Positions 28,604 through 36,649 of a stretch of 56,179 bases of DNA are shown here, piece by piece (the first letter of the stretch is position 1; each line of letters begins with the position of its first letter). The position numbers and the translations under genes were made by a program. Below the pieces are notes generated by a model. That model saw nothing but the letters and a program-made list of their open reading frames with translations, did not search any database and was not told the DNA's origin. This DNA is from Variovorax sp. (GTDB taxonomy: Bacteria; Pseudomonadota; Gammaproteobacteria; Burkholderiales; Burkholderiaceae_C), in contig JANXTS010000098.1 of the NCBI GenBank assembly GCA_025352265.1, positions 1-56,179 on the forward strand, read 5' to 3'.

Positions 28604-29305
28604 TCAAACCCCCAAAAACCCAGCTAGCGCATTGGGCGCCGCACTGAATTCAGCGCAAGAAGAGGCCAGCACGATGCGACCCTTCTCCATCACCACCGCC
28701 CGATCGGTATGCGCCAGTACGCGGCGCCAATCCCGGTCCACGATCAACGTCGCGATGCCGGTCGCCCGGATGTCGCTGATCACGCGCCAGATCTCCGCGA
28801 CCACCAGCGGCGCGAGCCCTTCGGTCGCCTCGTCGAGCACCAGCAGGCGCGGATTCGTCATGAGCGCCCGGCCGATGGCGAGCATCTGCTGTTCGCCGCC
28901 TGACAGTTGCTGACCACCGAAGTCGAGCCGCTGCGTAAGTCGCGGGAAAGTGGCCATCACCCGGTCGAAGGTCCAGTGGCGCGCACCGTCGATGCCGGCG
29001 CGTTCGCTCATCACCAGGTTCTCGCGCACCGACAGGTTGGGGAAGATGCCACGGCCTTCGGGTACATACCCGATCCCGCGTCGCGCCATCTTTTCCGGCG
29101 GGCTACCAGTCACGTCGATGCCGTCGAGCAGCACGTGGCCCGAGGCGGGTCGTACGTAACCCATCAGCGTGCGGATCAACGTGGTCTTGCCCATGCCGTT
29201 GCGCCCCAGCAGGCCGAGCGAGGTGGCAGCCGGCAGTTCGACATCGACACCGCGCAGGATGTGGCTGTCGCCGTAGTACGTGTTGACGGCTTCTAGCTTC
29301 AGCAT
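28604..29305 (-). CDS. livF: ABC transporter ATP-binding protein LivF type (benzoate/aromatic uptake operon)
   Basis: The 233-residue ATPase has Walker A GRNGMGKTTL, signature LSGGEQQMLAIG and Walker B LLVLDEATEGL, typical of LivF. It powers the HAAT-type importer together with LivG. I used the ATG at 29305, one base after the livG stop codon, rather than a longer frame. It is the last gene of the seven-gene operon that begins with benzoate-CoA ligase. That context points to an aromatic acid as the cargo rather than leucine. Confidence 0.92.
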   Translation of the reverse strand: MLKLEAVNTYYGDSHILRGVDVELPAATSLGLLGRNGMGKTTLIRTLMGYVRPASGHVLLDGIDVTGSPPEKMARRGIGYVPEGRGIFPNLSVRENLVMSERAGIDGARHWTFDRVMATFPRLTQRLDFGGQQLSGGEQQMLAIGRALMTNPRLLVLDEATEGLAPLVVAEIWRVISDIRATGIATLIVDRDWRRVLAHTDRAVVMEKGRIVLASSCAEFSAAPNALAGFLGV

Positions 29306-29306
29306 G

Positions 29307-30053
29307 TCAATAACCCTCGCCGAGATATGCGGTGCGTACATCGGCGTTGTTACGGATCGCGGCCGGATCGCCGGTCGCGACGACGGTGCCGTTGACCATC
29401 ACCGTGATGCGATCTGCGATGCGAAACACCGCATCCATGTCGTGCTCCACCAGCAGGATGGCGTGCGTCGTTTTCAGCCGTGTCAGCAGTGCCAGCATGC
29501 GTTCGGTTTCCTCCGCGCCCATGCCGGCCAGGGGTTCGTCGAGCAACAACACGCGCGGCTTCGTCGCCAGACACATCGCGACTTCGAGCTGCCGCTTGGC
29601 ACCGTGGCTCAACGTGCCGGCGATGCGTCGTGCATCGGCTGCGAGTCCGGCGGCGGCGAGTGCTTCGCTGGCCGCTGCGTTGCTCGCCGCGCACGCGTTG
29701 AACGACTGCCAGATGGCCCACGGCCGTGCCGTCGCAGCCTGTGCCGAAAGGCGGCAGTTCTCGTGCACGGTGAACTCCGGAAAGATCGTCGTGCGCTGGT
29801 AGCTGCGGCCGACGCCGTCGCGTGCGCGGCGCGACTGCGCGCGGGTCGTGATGTCGACACCATCGAGCGCCACGCGCCCGCTCGATGCGGCGATCTCGCC
29901 CGACAGCATGTTGATCAGCGTCGACTTTCCCGCGCCGTTGGTGCCGATCACCGCGTGGATCTCGCCGCGGTGCAGATCGATGCTCACCGCGTTGACGGCG
30001 ACGAGCCCGCCGAAGCGGCGCGTCAATGCGTCGACTGACAACAGCGCGCTCAT
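29307..30053 (-). CDS. livG: ABC transporter ATP-binding protein LivG type
   Basis: The 248-residue ATPase has Walker A GTNGAGKSTL, a signature-like segment LSHGAKRQLEVAM and Walker B VLLLDEPLAGMG, followed by the LivG-specific C-terminal region ending YLGEGY. The signature has H instead of the usual G (LSHG), as in many LivG proteins. It pairs with LivF, whose start codon is one base away. The upstream permease gene ends 13 bases before its start. Confidence 0.92.
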   Translation of the reverse strand: MSALLSVDALTRRFGGLVAVNAVSIDLHRGEIHAVIGTNGAGKSTLINMLSGEIAASSGRVALDGVDITTRAQSRRARDGVGRSYQRTTIFPEFTVHENCRLSAQAATARPWAIWQSFNACAASNAAASEALAAAGLAADARRIAGTLSHGAKRQLEVAMCLATKPRVLLLDEPLAGMGAEETERMLALLTRLKTTHAILLVEHDMDAVFRIADRITVMVNGTVVATGDPAAIRNNADVRTAYLGEGY

Positions 30054-30066
30054 GTTGCGACCCTCG

Positions 30067-31017
30067 TCATGTCGCAGCCCGCGGCGACAGCCGTGCAGCG
30101 ATGCCGATGATCCCCTTCGGCAATAGCGCGACGAACGCGATGATCGCCAGCCCCAGCGTGAGCTGCCAGTGATCCGCCAGCGGACCGACGAAGGCCTGTG
30201 TCGACAACAGCTCCTTCAAAAGCGTGAAGGCGACAGCGCCGATCACCGCGCCGCGCAGGTGGCCGAGACCGCCGAGGATGATCATCAACAGCACCTCGCC
30301 GGAGTTGTGCCATGCCAGCAGTTCAGGATTGACCACGCCGTCGCGCGCCGCCAGCAAAAAGCCCGCGAGACCCGCCAGTGCACCGGCGATGACGAAGGCG
30401 GTCAGCTTGTAGCCGTACACCGGAAAACCCGCCGCGCGCATGCGCTGTTCGTTGACGCGGATCCCGGCCAGAGCCGCACCGAAGCGTGAACGGCGGATCA
30501 ACGCCAGCAAGCCGAAGGTGGAGACCAGCGCCGCCAGCACGAAGTAGAACTGCACGCTGCGGTTCTCCATGTCGAGTGCGCCCAACATCGGCCGCACGTA
30601 CATGTAGATGCCGTCACTGCCGCCGCCGATCTTGGTGTCGTGAAACACGAAGAACGCCATCTGCGCAAAAGCCAGCGTGACCATGATGAAGTAAACGCCA
30701 CGCGTGCGAAGGCTCAACGCACCGACCAGCAGCGCGTACGCCGCAGCCGATCCCATTGCGAGCGGCAACAGCCAGCCGATGGAACCACCTTCGGCGCCCG
30801 AGCCGAGCACCGTCGCGTAGGCGCCGATGCCGTAGAAAGCTGCGTGACCGAGGCTCACGAGACCCGTCATGCCGACCAGCAGTTCGAGGCTCAACGCCAA
30901 GATCGACAGGATCATCACCTTGACGATGAAGTCTGAGACGTAAGGGCTCAGCAACGGCCCGAGCAGCGCCAGTGCGATGGCACAGACGAGCGGAAGAAAA
31001 CGGTTGAACCGGCTCAT
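30067..31017 (-). CDS. livM: Branched-chain-type ABC permease LivM
   Basis: The 316-residue protein has about eight to ten membrane segments and the LivM/LivH-family core LELLVGMTGLVSLGHAAFYGIGAYA. The cytoplasmic EAA-like loop falls near FGAALAGIRVNEQRMRAAGFP. It forms the translocation pore with LivH. Its start overlaps the livH stop codon by four bases (ATGA), so the two permeases are made in step. Confidence 0.93.
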   Translation of the reverse strand: MSRFNRFLPLVCAIALALLGPLLSPYVSDFIVKVMILSILALSLELLVGMTGLVSLGHAAFYGIGAYATVLGSGAEGGSIGWLLPLAMGSAAAYALLVGALSLRTRGVYFIMVTLAFAQMAFFVFHDTKIGGGSDGIYMYVRPMLGALDMENRSVQFYFVLAALVSTFGLLALIRRSRFGAALAGIRVNEQRMRAAGFPVYGYKLTAFVIAGALAGLAGFLLAARDGVVNPELLAWHNSGEVLLMIILGGLGHLRGAVIGAVAFTLLKELLSTQAFVGPLADHWQLTLGLAIIAFVALLPKGIIGIAARLSPRAAT

Positions 31018-31889
31018 GAGGTTTTGCGCCCCATGAGTCCTTCAGGCCGCCAGATCAACACGACCGCCATCAGCACATAGATGCCCATGCCGCTCACCTC
31101 GGCAAAAAGCACCTTGCCGAAAGTGTCGACGAAGCCGACGAGCAACGACGCGACCAGCGCGCCGGTAATGGAGCCGATGCCACCGATCACCACCACCACG
31201 AAGCAGACGATGAGCACGCTCGCGCCCATGCCGGGATAGACCGACGACATCGGCGCCGCGATCATCCCGGCAAGCGCGGCCAGCGCCACCCCGGCCGCGA
31301 ACACGATGCGATAAAGCTTGCGAATGTCGATGCCCAGGCCACGCACCATGTCGCGGTTGCTGGCACCAGCGCGGATCATCATTCCGAGCCGCGTGCGGTT
31401 CACGATCCAGTACAACGCGACCGCCAGCACGATGCAGGCAGCCGATGCGAAGAGCCGGTACCACGGGTAGCTCATCAGGTCGCCGAGCGCGAAGCTGCCT
31501 TCGAGCCATGGCGGCGCCTTGACGCCGTGGACGTCGTTGCCGACGAGGATCGAGCGCACCTCTTCGAACACCAGGATGAGCCCATAGGTCATCAGCACTT
31601 GCTGTAGGTGGTCGCGCTGGTACAGGTAGCTGAAGAAAGCCCATTCGAGCAGATAGCCGAACACCGCGGCGAGCACCACGCCCGCCAGCAGCATCACGAT
31701 GAACTGATCGCCGAAAAGTGGCGCCAGCGCGAACGCCATGTACGCGCCCAGCATGTAGAAGCTGCCGTGCGCCAGGTTGATGACGCCCATTATCCCGAAG
31801 ATCAGGGTCAGCCCGGACGCCACCAGAAACAGCAGCAAGCCGTACTGCACGGAGTTCAGGCACTGAACGAGAAAGGTACCGAAGTCCAT
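31014..31889 (-). CDS. livH: Branched-chain-type ABC permease LivH
   Basis: The 291-residue membrane protein has the LivH opening LLLFLVASGLTLIFGIMGVINLAHGSFYMLGAY and later RAGASNRDMVRGLGIDIRKLYRI, the coupling loop that contacts the ATPases. It is encoded 23 bases after the binding protein and overlaps livM. By context it is part of a benzoate or related aromatic acid importer. Confidence 0.93.
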   Translation of the reverse strand: MDFGTFLVQCLNSVQYGLLLFLVASGLTLIFGIMGVINLAHGSFYMLGAYMAFALAPLFGDQFIVMLLAGVVLAAVFGYLLEWAFFSYLYQRDHLQQVLMTYGLILVFEEVRSILVGNDVHGVKAPPWLEGSFALGDLMSYPWYRLFASAACIVLAVALYWIVNRTRLGMMIRAGASNRDMVRGLGIDIRKLYRIVFAAGVALAALAGMIAAPMSSVYPGMGASVLIVCFVVVVIGGIGSITGALVASLLVGFVDTFGKVLFAEVSGMGIYVLMAVVLIWRPEGLMGRKTS

Positions 31890-31912
31890 GCAGTAGTTCG
31901 CGCTTCAAACAG

Positions 31913-33073
31913 TCACATCTTGCAGCCACGGGCCGGGTCGGCGAGGCTCTTGCTGGCGATGCTGATCATCTTGTTTTCCTTGCCGTCGACCTTGCGCAGA
32001 TAGATGTCCTGCACCGGGTTGTGCGACTTGCTGATGGAGAACGAGCCGCGTGGGCTGTCGATCTTCGTCTTCTCGATGGCGGCAGCGAACTCGGCCTTTT
32101 TCGTGATGTCTCCCTTGACCGCAGCGAGGCCGATACCCAGCATCTGCGCCGCGTCGTAGCCCTGCACCGCATACACGTCGGGCTGCAGCTTGAACGCCTT
32201 GGCGTAGGCTGTGCGAAAGCTGGTGTCGCGCGGCGTGTTGAGTCCGTCCGCGTAATGCAGCGTGGTCAGCATGCCTTGGGCGGCTTCGCCTTGCGCATCC
32301 AGCGTGCCGTCGGTGAGGAAGCCGGGGCCGTACAGCGGGATGGTCTTGTTGAGGCCGGCCGCGGCATAGTCCTTGACGAACTTCACCGCGCCGCCGCCGG
32401 CGAAGAAGGCGTACACAGCATCGGGCTTGGCCGCGGCGATCTCTGTCAACAGCGCCTGAAACTCGACGTTGGGGAACGGCACGTTGAGTTGCTTGGTGAC
32501 CTGGCCGCCGTTCTTTTCGAAGCCGTCCTTGAAGCCGTTGACGGACTCGTTGCCGGCCGCGTACTTCCAGGTGATGGTGATCGCCTTCTTCTTCTTTTCC
32601 TGCTTGGCCGCGACCTCGCCCATGGCGTAGGCCGGTTGCCAGTTGCTGAACGAACTGCGGAAGATGTTGGGTGCGCACATCGGGCCCGTCACCGCATCGG
32701 CGCCAGCGTTGGGCACGATCAGGATCGTGCCGCTTTCCTTCGCCGCCTTCGCCATCGCCATCGCCACACCCGAATGCACCGTGCCGACGATGACATCGAC
32801 GTTGTCGCGCTTGATCAGCTTGTTGACGTTGTCCGTTGCTTTCGAAGGATCGGACTCGTCGTCGACTTTCACGTACTCGATCTCGCGGCCACCGAGCTTG
32901 CCGCCTTGCTCTTCGATGCGCAGCTTGAAGCCGTTTTCGATGGCCACACCCAGCGCGGTGTATGTGCCGCTGTAGGGCAGCATCAGGCCGACCTTGAGCT
33001 TGGCCTGCTGCGCATGGCCGAGCGTGGCGAGGCAGGCCAAGGTCAGGGCGGCAAGTGCGATGCGGGGGGTCAT
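31913..33073 (-). CDS. livK: Periplasmic binding protein, LivK type (probably aromatic acid)
   Basis: The 386-residue protein has a signal peptide ending near GHAQQ (about residue 22) and the family 6 binding fold: LKVGLMLPYSGTYTALGVAIENG, then VIVGTVHSGVAMAMAKAAKESG. These proteins bind branched-chain amino acids, amides or aromatic acids. Its start overlaps the upstream hydrolase stop codon (ATGA) and that hydrolase in turn overlaps benzoate-CoA ligase. Benzoate or a derivative is therefore the likely ligand, by inference from context only. Confidence 0.9.
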   Translation of the reverse strand: MTPRIALAALTLACLATLGHAQQAKLKVGLMLPYSGTYTALGVAIENGFKLRIEEQGGKLGGREIEYVKVDDESDPSKATDNVNKLIKRDNVDVIVGTVHSGVAMAMAKAAKESGTILIVPNAGADAVTGPMCAPNIFRSSFSNWQPAYAMGEVAAKQEKKKKAITITWKYAAGNESVNGFKDGFEKNGGQVTKQLNVPFPNVEFQALLTEIAAAKPDAVYAFFAGGGAVKFVKDYAAAGLNKTIPLYGPGFLTDGTLDAQGEAAQGMLTTLHYADGLNTPRDTSFRTAYAKAFKLQPDVYAVQGYDAAQMLGIGLAAVKGDITKKAEFAAAIEKTKIDSPRGSFSISKSHNPVQDIYLRKVDGKENKMISIASKSLADPARGCKM

Positions 33074-33870
33074 GAAAGTCTCCTTTTATTGATGAACGAA
33101 GCGGTCGCCAATATGGCTTGTTCCGGTTGATCGCGATGCGGGGAATGCCCGCAGTCGGCTAGTTCGAGCAACTCGGTTTGCGGCAATCGGCGCTGGATGC
33201 CGCGGATCTGCTCCAGCGTGCCGTACTCGTCGTCCAGGCCCTGCATCGCCAGCACCGGGCAGCCGATCGCCGTGAGTTCGGCTTCGATGTTCCAGTGCTT
33301 GAAGGGCGGGTGCAGCCAGATGCGGCTCCAGCCCAGAAAAGCCGAGTCGGCGCTGTCATGGTAGCGGCCCAGCTTCTTCGGCAGGTCGCTGGTTTCGTAG
33401 GCTGTGCGCGCCTGTTCGATGGCGTTCACCGTCTTGTCTTCGACAAAGATGTGCGGCGCGGCGACCACGATGCCCGTCACCTGTTCGGGCGAGTGCGCCG
33501 CGAAGAGCAAGGCGATCGAGCCACCGTCGCTGTGTCCGAACAACCAGATGGGCTCGATGATGCCTAGTGCGCCGAGCAGCTTGGGTAAGACCTCTTGCGC
33601 CTGCCGGTGCATGAAGTCGAGCTCCCACTTCTCGTCGACGCCGCGCGGTGTCGAGCGACCGTAGCCCGGACGCGAAAACACCAGCCCGCGAAAGCCGCCG
33701 GCATTGCACAGCTGCTGCGGGAAATCCTTCCACATCGCGACCGAGCCGAGGCCTTCATGGAGGAACACGACAAGCGGTGCAGCAGTGCGTTCAGGCGCGA
33801 TGCGCACGAGCTCGATTCGCACGTCTTTTTCTCGCCATTGGATGGCTGCGAATTCGGTTTCGGCGCTCAT
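33070..33870 (-). CDS. Alpha/beta hydrolase of the benzoate operon
   Basis: The 266-residue protein has the oxyanion segment VVFLHEGLGSVAMWKDFP, the nucleophile elbow FGHSDGG, a probable acid in MQGLDDEYGT and the C-terminal histidine in ADCGHSPHRDQPE. Overlaps of 4 bases at each end tie it to benzoate-CoA ligase upstream and the binding protein downstream. Hydrolases at this position in box clusters have been suggested to act as ring-cleavage lactone or ester hydrolases or thioesterases that prevent CoA trapping. Which applies here cannot be read from the sequence. Confidence 0.85.
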   Translation of the reverse strand: MSAETEFAAIQWREKDVRIELVRIAPERTAAPLVVFLHEGLGSVAMWKDFPQQLCNAGGFRGLVFSRPGYGRSTPRGVDEKWELDFMHRQAQEVLPKLLGALGIIEPIWLFGHSDGGSIALLFAAHSPEQVTGIVVAAPHIFVEDKTVNAIEQARTAYETSDLPKKLGRYHDSADSAFLGWSRIWLHPPFKHWNIEAELTAIGCPVLAMQGLDDEYGTLEQIRGIQRRLPQTELLELADCGHSPHRDQPEQAILATASFINKRRLS

Positions 33871-35441
33871 GCCACCTGTTCGCGTTCGCGCAGGCGGAAG
33901 CGCTGGATCTTGCCGGTGGCGGTCTTGGGCAGCTCGTCGACGAACTCGATGAAGCGTGGGTATTTGTAGGGCGCGAGGCGGTCTTTCACGAACACTTTGA
34001 GCTCGTCCGCGCTCACTGTCTTGCCGGCCTTGAGCACCACATAGGCCTTGGTCTTGGTCAAGCCGTCAACATCGGGTTTGCCGATCACCGCGGCTTCGAG
34101 TACGGCAGGGTGCAGCATGAGCGTCGACTCGACCTCGAAGGGCGAAACGTAGATGCCGCTGACCTTCAGCATGTCGTCGCTGCGGCCGGCATAGGTGTAG
34201 TAGCCGTCGGTGTCGCACGAGTATTTGTCGCCGCTTTGCGTCCAGCCGTCCTTGAAGGTGGCGGCGGTTTTTTCTGGGTTGCCCCAGTACATCAGTGCGG
34301 CGCTCGGGCCCTTGATGAAGAGGTCGCCGACCTCGCCATGCGGGGTCGGTCGCCCATCCTCCCCCCGCAGTTCGATCTCATAGCCCTCGACTGGCTTGCC
34401 TGTGGTGCCGTAACGGATGTCGCCGGGCCGGTTCGAGATGAAGACGTGCAGCATTTCAGTCGAGCCGATGCCATCGATGATTTCGCAGCCGTAGTGCGCT
34501 TTAAAGCGCTGCGCGATCTCGCCCGGCAAAGCTTCGCCTGCAGATGAACACATGCGCAGCGCCACGGCATCGGCGGCAGGCAGGCCAGGGGACGCGAGCA
34601 TGCCTGCGAAGCCGGTCGGTGCGCCAAAGAACACGGTCGGTTTCATCGCGGCTGCACTTCCGTGCACTGCACTACCCGTCCAGCGCTTGAACGTGGCGTC
34701 GGGCGTCGGACGTTCGGCCATCAGCACCACGGTCGCGCCAACCGACAGCGGAAAGGTCAGTGCGTTACCGAGCCCGTAAGCGAAGTAAAGCTTGGCGGCG
34801 GAAAAGCACACGTCGTTTTCGTTCAGCGCGAGCACCGGCTTGCCGAAGAGTTCTGCGGTCCACCAAAGGCTGCCGTGCGCATGCACCGTGCCCTTGGGTC
34901 GCCCGGTCGAGCCGGAGGAATAGAGCCAGAAGGCGTGATCGGTCGGTTTCGTTGCCAGCGGCTCGGACATCGGCGCGTGTTCGGCAATCATGGAATCGAA
35001 GCTTTGTGCGCCGTCTTGCAGTGGCGTGACCGGATGCGATACGAAGAGCTGGCGCAACGCGTGTGGTGCGCGAGACATGGCGTCCTGCAATACCGGAAGC
35101 AAGGCGCCCGAAACCAGTGCTGCCACCGAGCCGCTGTGTTCAAGCATGTATGCGTAGTCGTCGGCCGTGAGCAGCGTGTTGACGGCGACCGGCACCACGC
35201 CGGCATAAAGGCAACCGAGAAAGCTGACGGGCCAGTCGATGCTGTCGAGCTGCAGCAAAAGCACTCGCTCTTCGCGCTCGATGCCGGCAGCCTTCAGCGC
35301 GGCGGCAAAGCGGCGCGCGCGGTCTTCGAGCTGGCCGTAGGTCAGGGCACCGTGATCGTCCAGGTAGGCGATCTTGGCGGCGCGTCCGCGGTTCAGCGCG
35401 AACAGGTGCTCCGAAAAATTGAAGGGGGTCGGCAGGCTCAT
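33867..35441 (-). CDS. bclA: Benzoate-CoA ligase
   Basis: The protein of about 524 residues is an acyl-adenylate-forming enzyme of the benzoate-CoA ligase family. It has the P-loop-like WLYSSGSTGRPKGTVHAHGS, the adenylation block IIDGIGSTEMLHVFISNRPGDIRYGTTGKP and the C-terminal catalytic lysine in LPKTATGKIQRF. It converts benzoate, ATP and CoA to benzoyl-CoA, the substrate of BoxAB and probably the inducer for BoxR. I start it at the ATG before SLPTPFNFSEHLF; the longer frame would run into the operator region. It is the first gene of the seven-gene operon, divergent from boxR. Confidence 0.93.
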   Translation of the reverse strand: MSLPTPFNFSEHLFALNRGRAAKIAYLDDHGALTYGQLEDRARRFAAALKAAGIEREERVLLLQLDSIDWPVSFLGCLYAGVVPVAVNTLLTADDYAYMLEHSGSVAALVSGALLPVLQDAMSRAPHALRQLFVSHPVTPLQDGAQSFDSMIAEHAPMSEPLATKPTDHAFWLYSSGSTGRPKGTVHAHGSLWWTAELFGKPVLALNENDVCFSAAKLYFAYGLGNALTFPLSVGATVVLMAERPTPDATFKRWTGSAVHGSAAAMKPTVFFGAPTGFAGMLASPGLPAADAVALRMCSSAGEALPGEIAQRFKAHYGCEIIDGIGSTEMLHVFISNRPGDIRYGTTGKPVEGYEIELRGEDGRPTPHGEVGDLFIKGPSAALMYWGNPEKTAATFKDGWTQSGDKYSCDTDGYYTYAGRSDDMLKVSGIYVSPFEVESTLMLHPAVLEAAVIGKPDVDGLTKTKAYVVLKAGKTVSADELKVFVKDRLAPYKYPRFIEFVDELPKTATGKIQRFRLREREQVA

Positions 35442-35480
35442 CGTGTCTCTCTCCGTCGCAACTTGCGGGATGACTGCATG

Positions 35481-35496
35481 TGCAGTATCTTGCTTG
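35481..35496 (+). promoter_or_regulatory. Probable BoxR operator 1 (benzoate-CoA ligase promoter side)
   Basis: TGCAGTATCTTGCTTG is one of four copies of a 16-bp motif found only in the two box promoter gaps. It lies 40 bases upstream of the ligase start codon. Extra TGCA tetramers at 35475 and 35497 flank it. On the minus strand it overlaps GATACT, a possible -10 element for the ligase operon. Confidence 0.72.
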
Positions 35497-35529
35497 TGCA
35501 CGAACCATAAGCATCGCTCCAAGAGGTGT

Positions 35530-35545
35530 CAAGCAATATAGTGCA
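35530..35545 (-). promoter_or_regulatory. Probable BoxR operator 2 (boxR promoter side, autoregulation)
   Basis: On the minus strand this reads TGCACTATATTGCTTG, 14 of 16 identical to operator 1. It covers TATAGT at 35537-35542, a good -10 element for boxR (5 of 6 matches to consensus; no clear -35). Binding here would block boxR transcription, implying autorepression. Confidence 0.72.
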
Positions 35546-35572
35546 TGTATGGTGTTTACCCCGAGGGATCGA

Positions 35573-36502
35573 ATGAACGAGCAAGACGAGACAGTGTTGT
35601 CCGCCCCTGTGGAGGTGGCGGAGGGCGAGGAAAAGAATCCCTTGCTGGTGGCGCTGGGCGACCGCGTGCGCAACTTGCGCGCCCAACGCGGACTGACGCG
35701 CAAGGCCGTGGCAACGACAGCGGACGTGTCGGAGCGGCATCTCGCCAACCTCGAATACGGCACTGGCAATGCGTCGATCCTGGTGCTGCAGCAGGTCGCG
35801 ACCGCGCTGCATTGTCCGCTGGCCGAACTGGTCGGCGACTTCACCACGAGCTCACCCGAATGGTTGCTGATCCGCGAACTGCTCGAGCACCGCAACGAGG
35901 CCGATCTGCGCCGCGTGCGAGTGGCGATCGGAGAGCTGCTCGGCACCGCGGGTGTCGATGCGGCGCGGCACCGGCGCATCGCTTTGGTAGGGCTGCGCGG
36001 TGCGGGTAAATCCTCACTGGGCCAGATGTTGGCAGACGACCTCGAGCTGCCCTTTGTCGAGCTGAGCCGGGAAGTTGAAAAACTGGCTGGCTGCAGCGTG
36101 CGCGAGATCCATGATCTGTATGGCACCAGCGCCTACCGGCGCTACGAGCGGCGTGCCCTGGAAGAGGCGATCCAGATTTACGGCGAGGTCGTGATCGCGA
36201 CGCCGGGCGGCATCGTGTCGGATCCGGCCACCTTCAATGAATTGCTGGCGCATTGCACCACCGTGTGGCTGCAGGCGGCCCCCGAAGAACACATGGGGCG
36301 AGTGGTCGCTCAGGGCGACACACGCCCGATGGCGGCCAGCAAGGAAGCGATGCAGGACCTCCGGCGCATCCTGGACGGCCGGGCCGCTTTCTATTCAAAG
36401 GCCGACCTGACGATCGACACGCATGGGCAAACGCTGCAACAAAGTTTCGACGCGCTGCGCACGGCGGTGCTGCCTGTGGTCGGCGCGCAAAACGGCACCT
36501 GA
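35573..36502 (+). CDS. boxR: BoxR/BzdR-family transcriptional repressor (XRE HTH fused to a shikimate-kinase-like domain)
   Basis: The protein of about 309 residues joins an XRE-type helix-turn-helix (about 26-90, including TRKAVATTADVSERHLANLEYG) to a shikimate-kinase-like domain (about 134-300) with Walker A GLRGAGKSSLG. This architecture is specific to BzdR and BoxR, which bind benzoyl-CoA through the kinase-like domain and derepress benzoate genes. I used the ATG at 35573 because the open frame further upstream crosses the operators. It lies between the two divergent units it probably controls, with motif copies on both sides. Confidence 0.94.
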   Translation: MNEQDETVLSAPVEVAEGEEKNPLLVALGDRVRNLRAQRGLTRKAVATTADVSERHLANLEYGTGNASILVLQQVATALHCPLAELVGDFTTSSPEWLLIRELLEHRNEADLRRVRVAIGELLGTAGVDAARHRRIALVGLRGAGKSSLGQMLADDLELPFVELSREVEKLAGCSVREIHDLYGTSAYRRYERRALEEAIQIYGEVVIATPGGIVSDPATFNELLAHCTTVWLQAAPEEHMGRVVAQGDTRPMAASKEAMQDLRRILDGRAAFYSKADLTIDTHGQTLQQSFDALRTAVLPVVGAQNGT

Positions 36503-36542
36503 GGCCGATTTTCAAATAAGGCATTTCAGTCGTCGGGCGGTA

Positions 36543-36571
36543 TTGACACGCTCCATTGCATGCACGATCAT
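36543..36571 (+). promoter_or_regulatory. Candidate boxC-boxB-boxA promoter
   Basis: TTGACA at 36543-36548 is a perfect -35 element. It is followed after 17 bases by GATCAT at 36566-36571, a 4-of-6 match to the -10 consensus. The start of transcription would be near 36578, giving a 70-base leader before boxC. The -10 element lies inside BoxR motif copy 4. Confidence 0.6.
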
Positions 36572-36576
36572 GCATG
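36561..36576 (+). promoter_or_regulatory. Probable BoxR operator 3 (over the boxC -10 element)
   Basis: TGCACGATCATGCATG matches the motif of operators 1 and 2 at 12-13 of 16 positions and includes a TGCA-N6-TGCA arrangement. Its surroundings form a partial palindrome (TGCATGCACGATCATGCA). Repressor bound here would occlude RNA polymerase. Confidence 0.65.
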
Positions 36577-36603
36577 TGATCGGGAAAAGATGGCGCAGAG
36601 ACA

Positions 36604-36619
36604 TGCACTATCTTTCATG
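36604..36619 (+). promoter_or_regulatory. Probable BoxR operator 4 (boxC leader)
   Basis: TGCACTATCTTTCATG shares 13 of 16 positions with operator 1. It lies about 26 bases downstream of the predicted transcription start and 31 bases before the boxC ATG, where bound repressor would act as a roadblock. Confidence 0.7.
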
Positions 36620-36649
36620 TTTGCCAAAGTCTTCAGGAGATAACCCACC

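Noticed and set aside
28604..33073. The livKHMGF genes as a leucine transporter
   Set aside because: They are in one operon with benzoate-CoA ligase, with overlaps linking the binding protein to the hydrolase, so an aromatic acid is the better guess.
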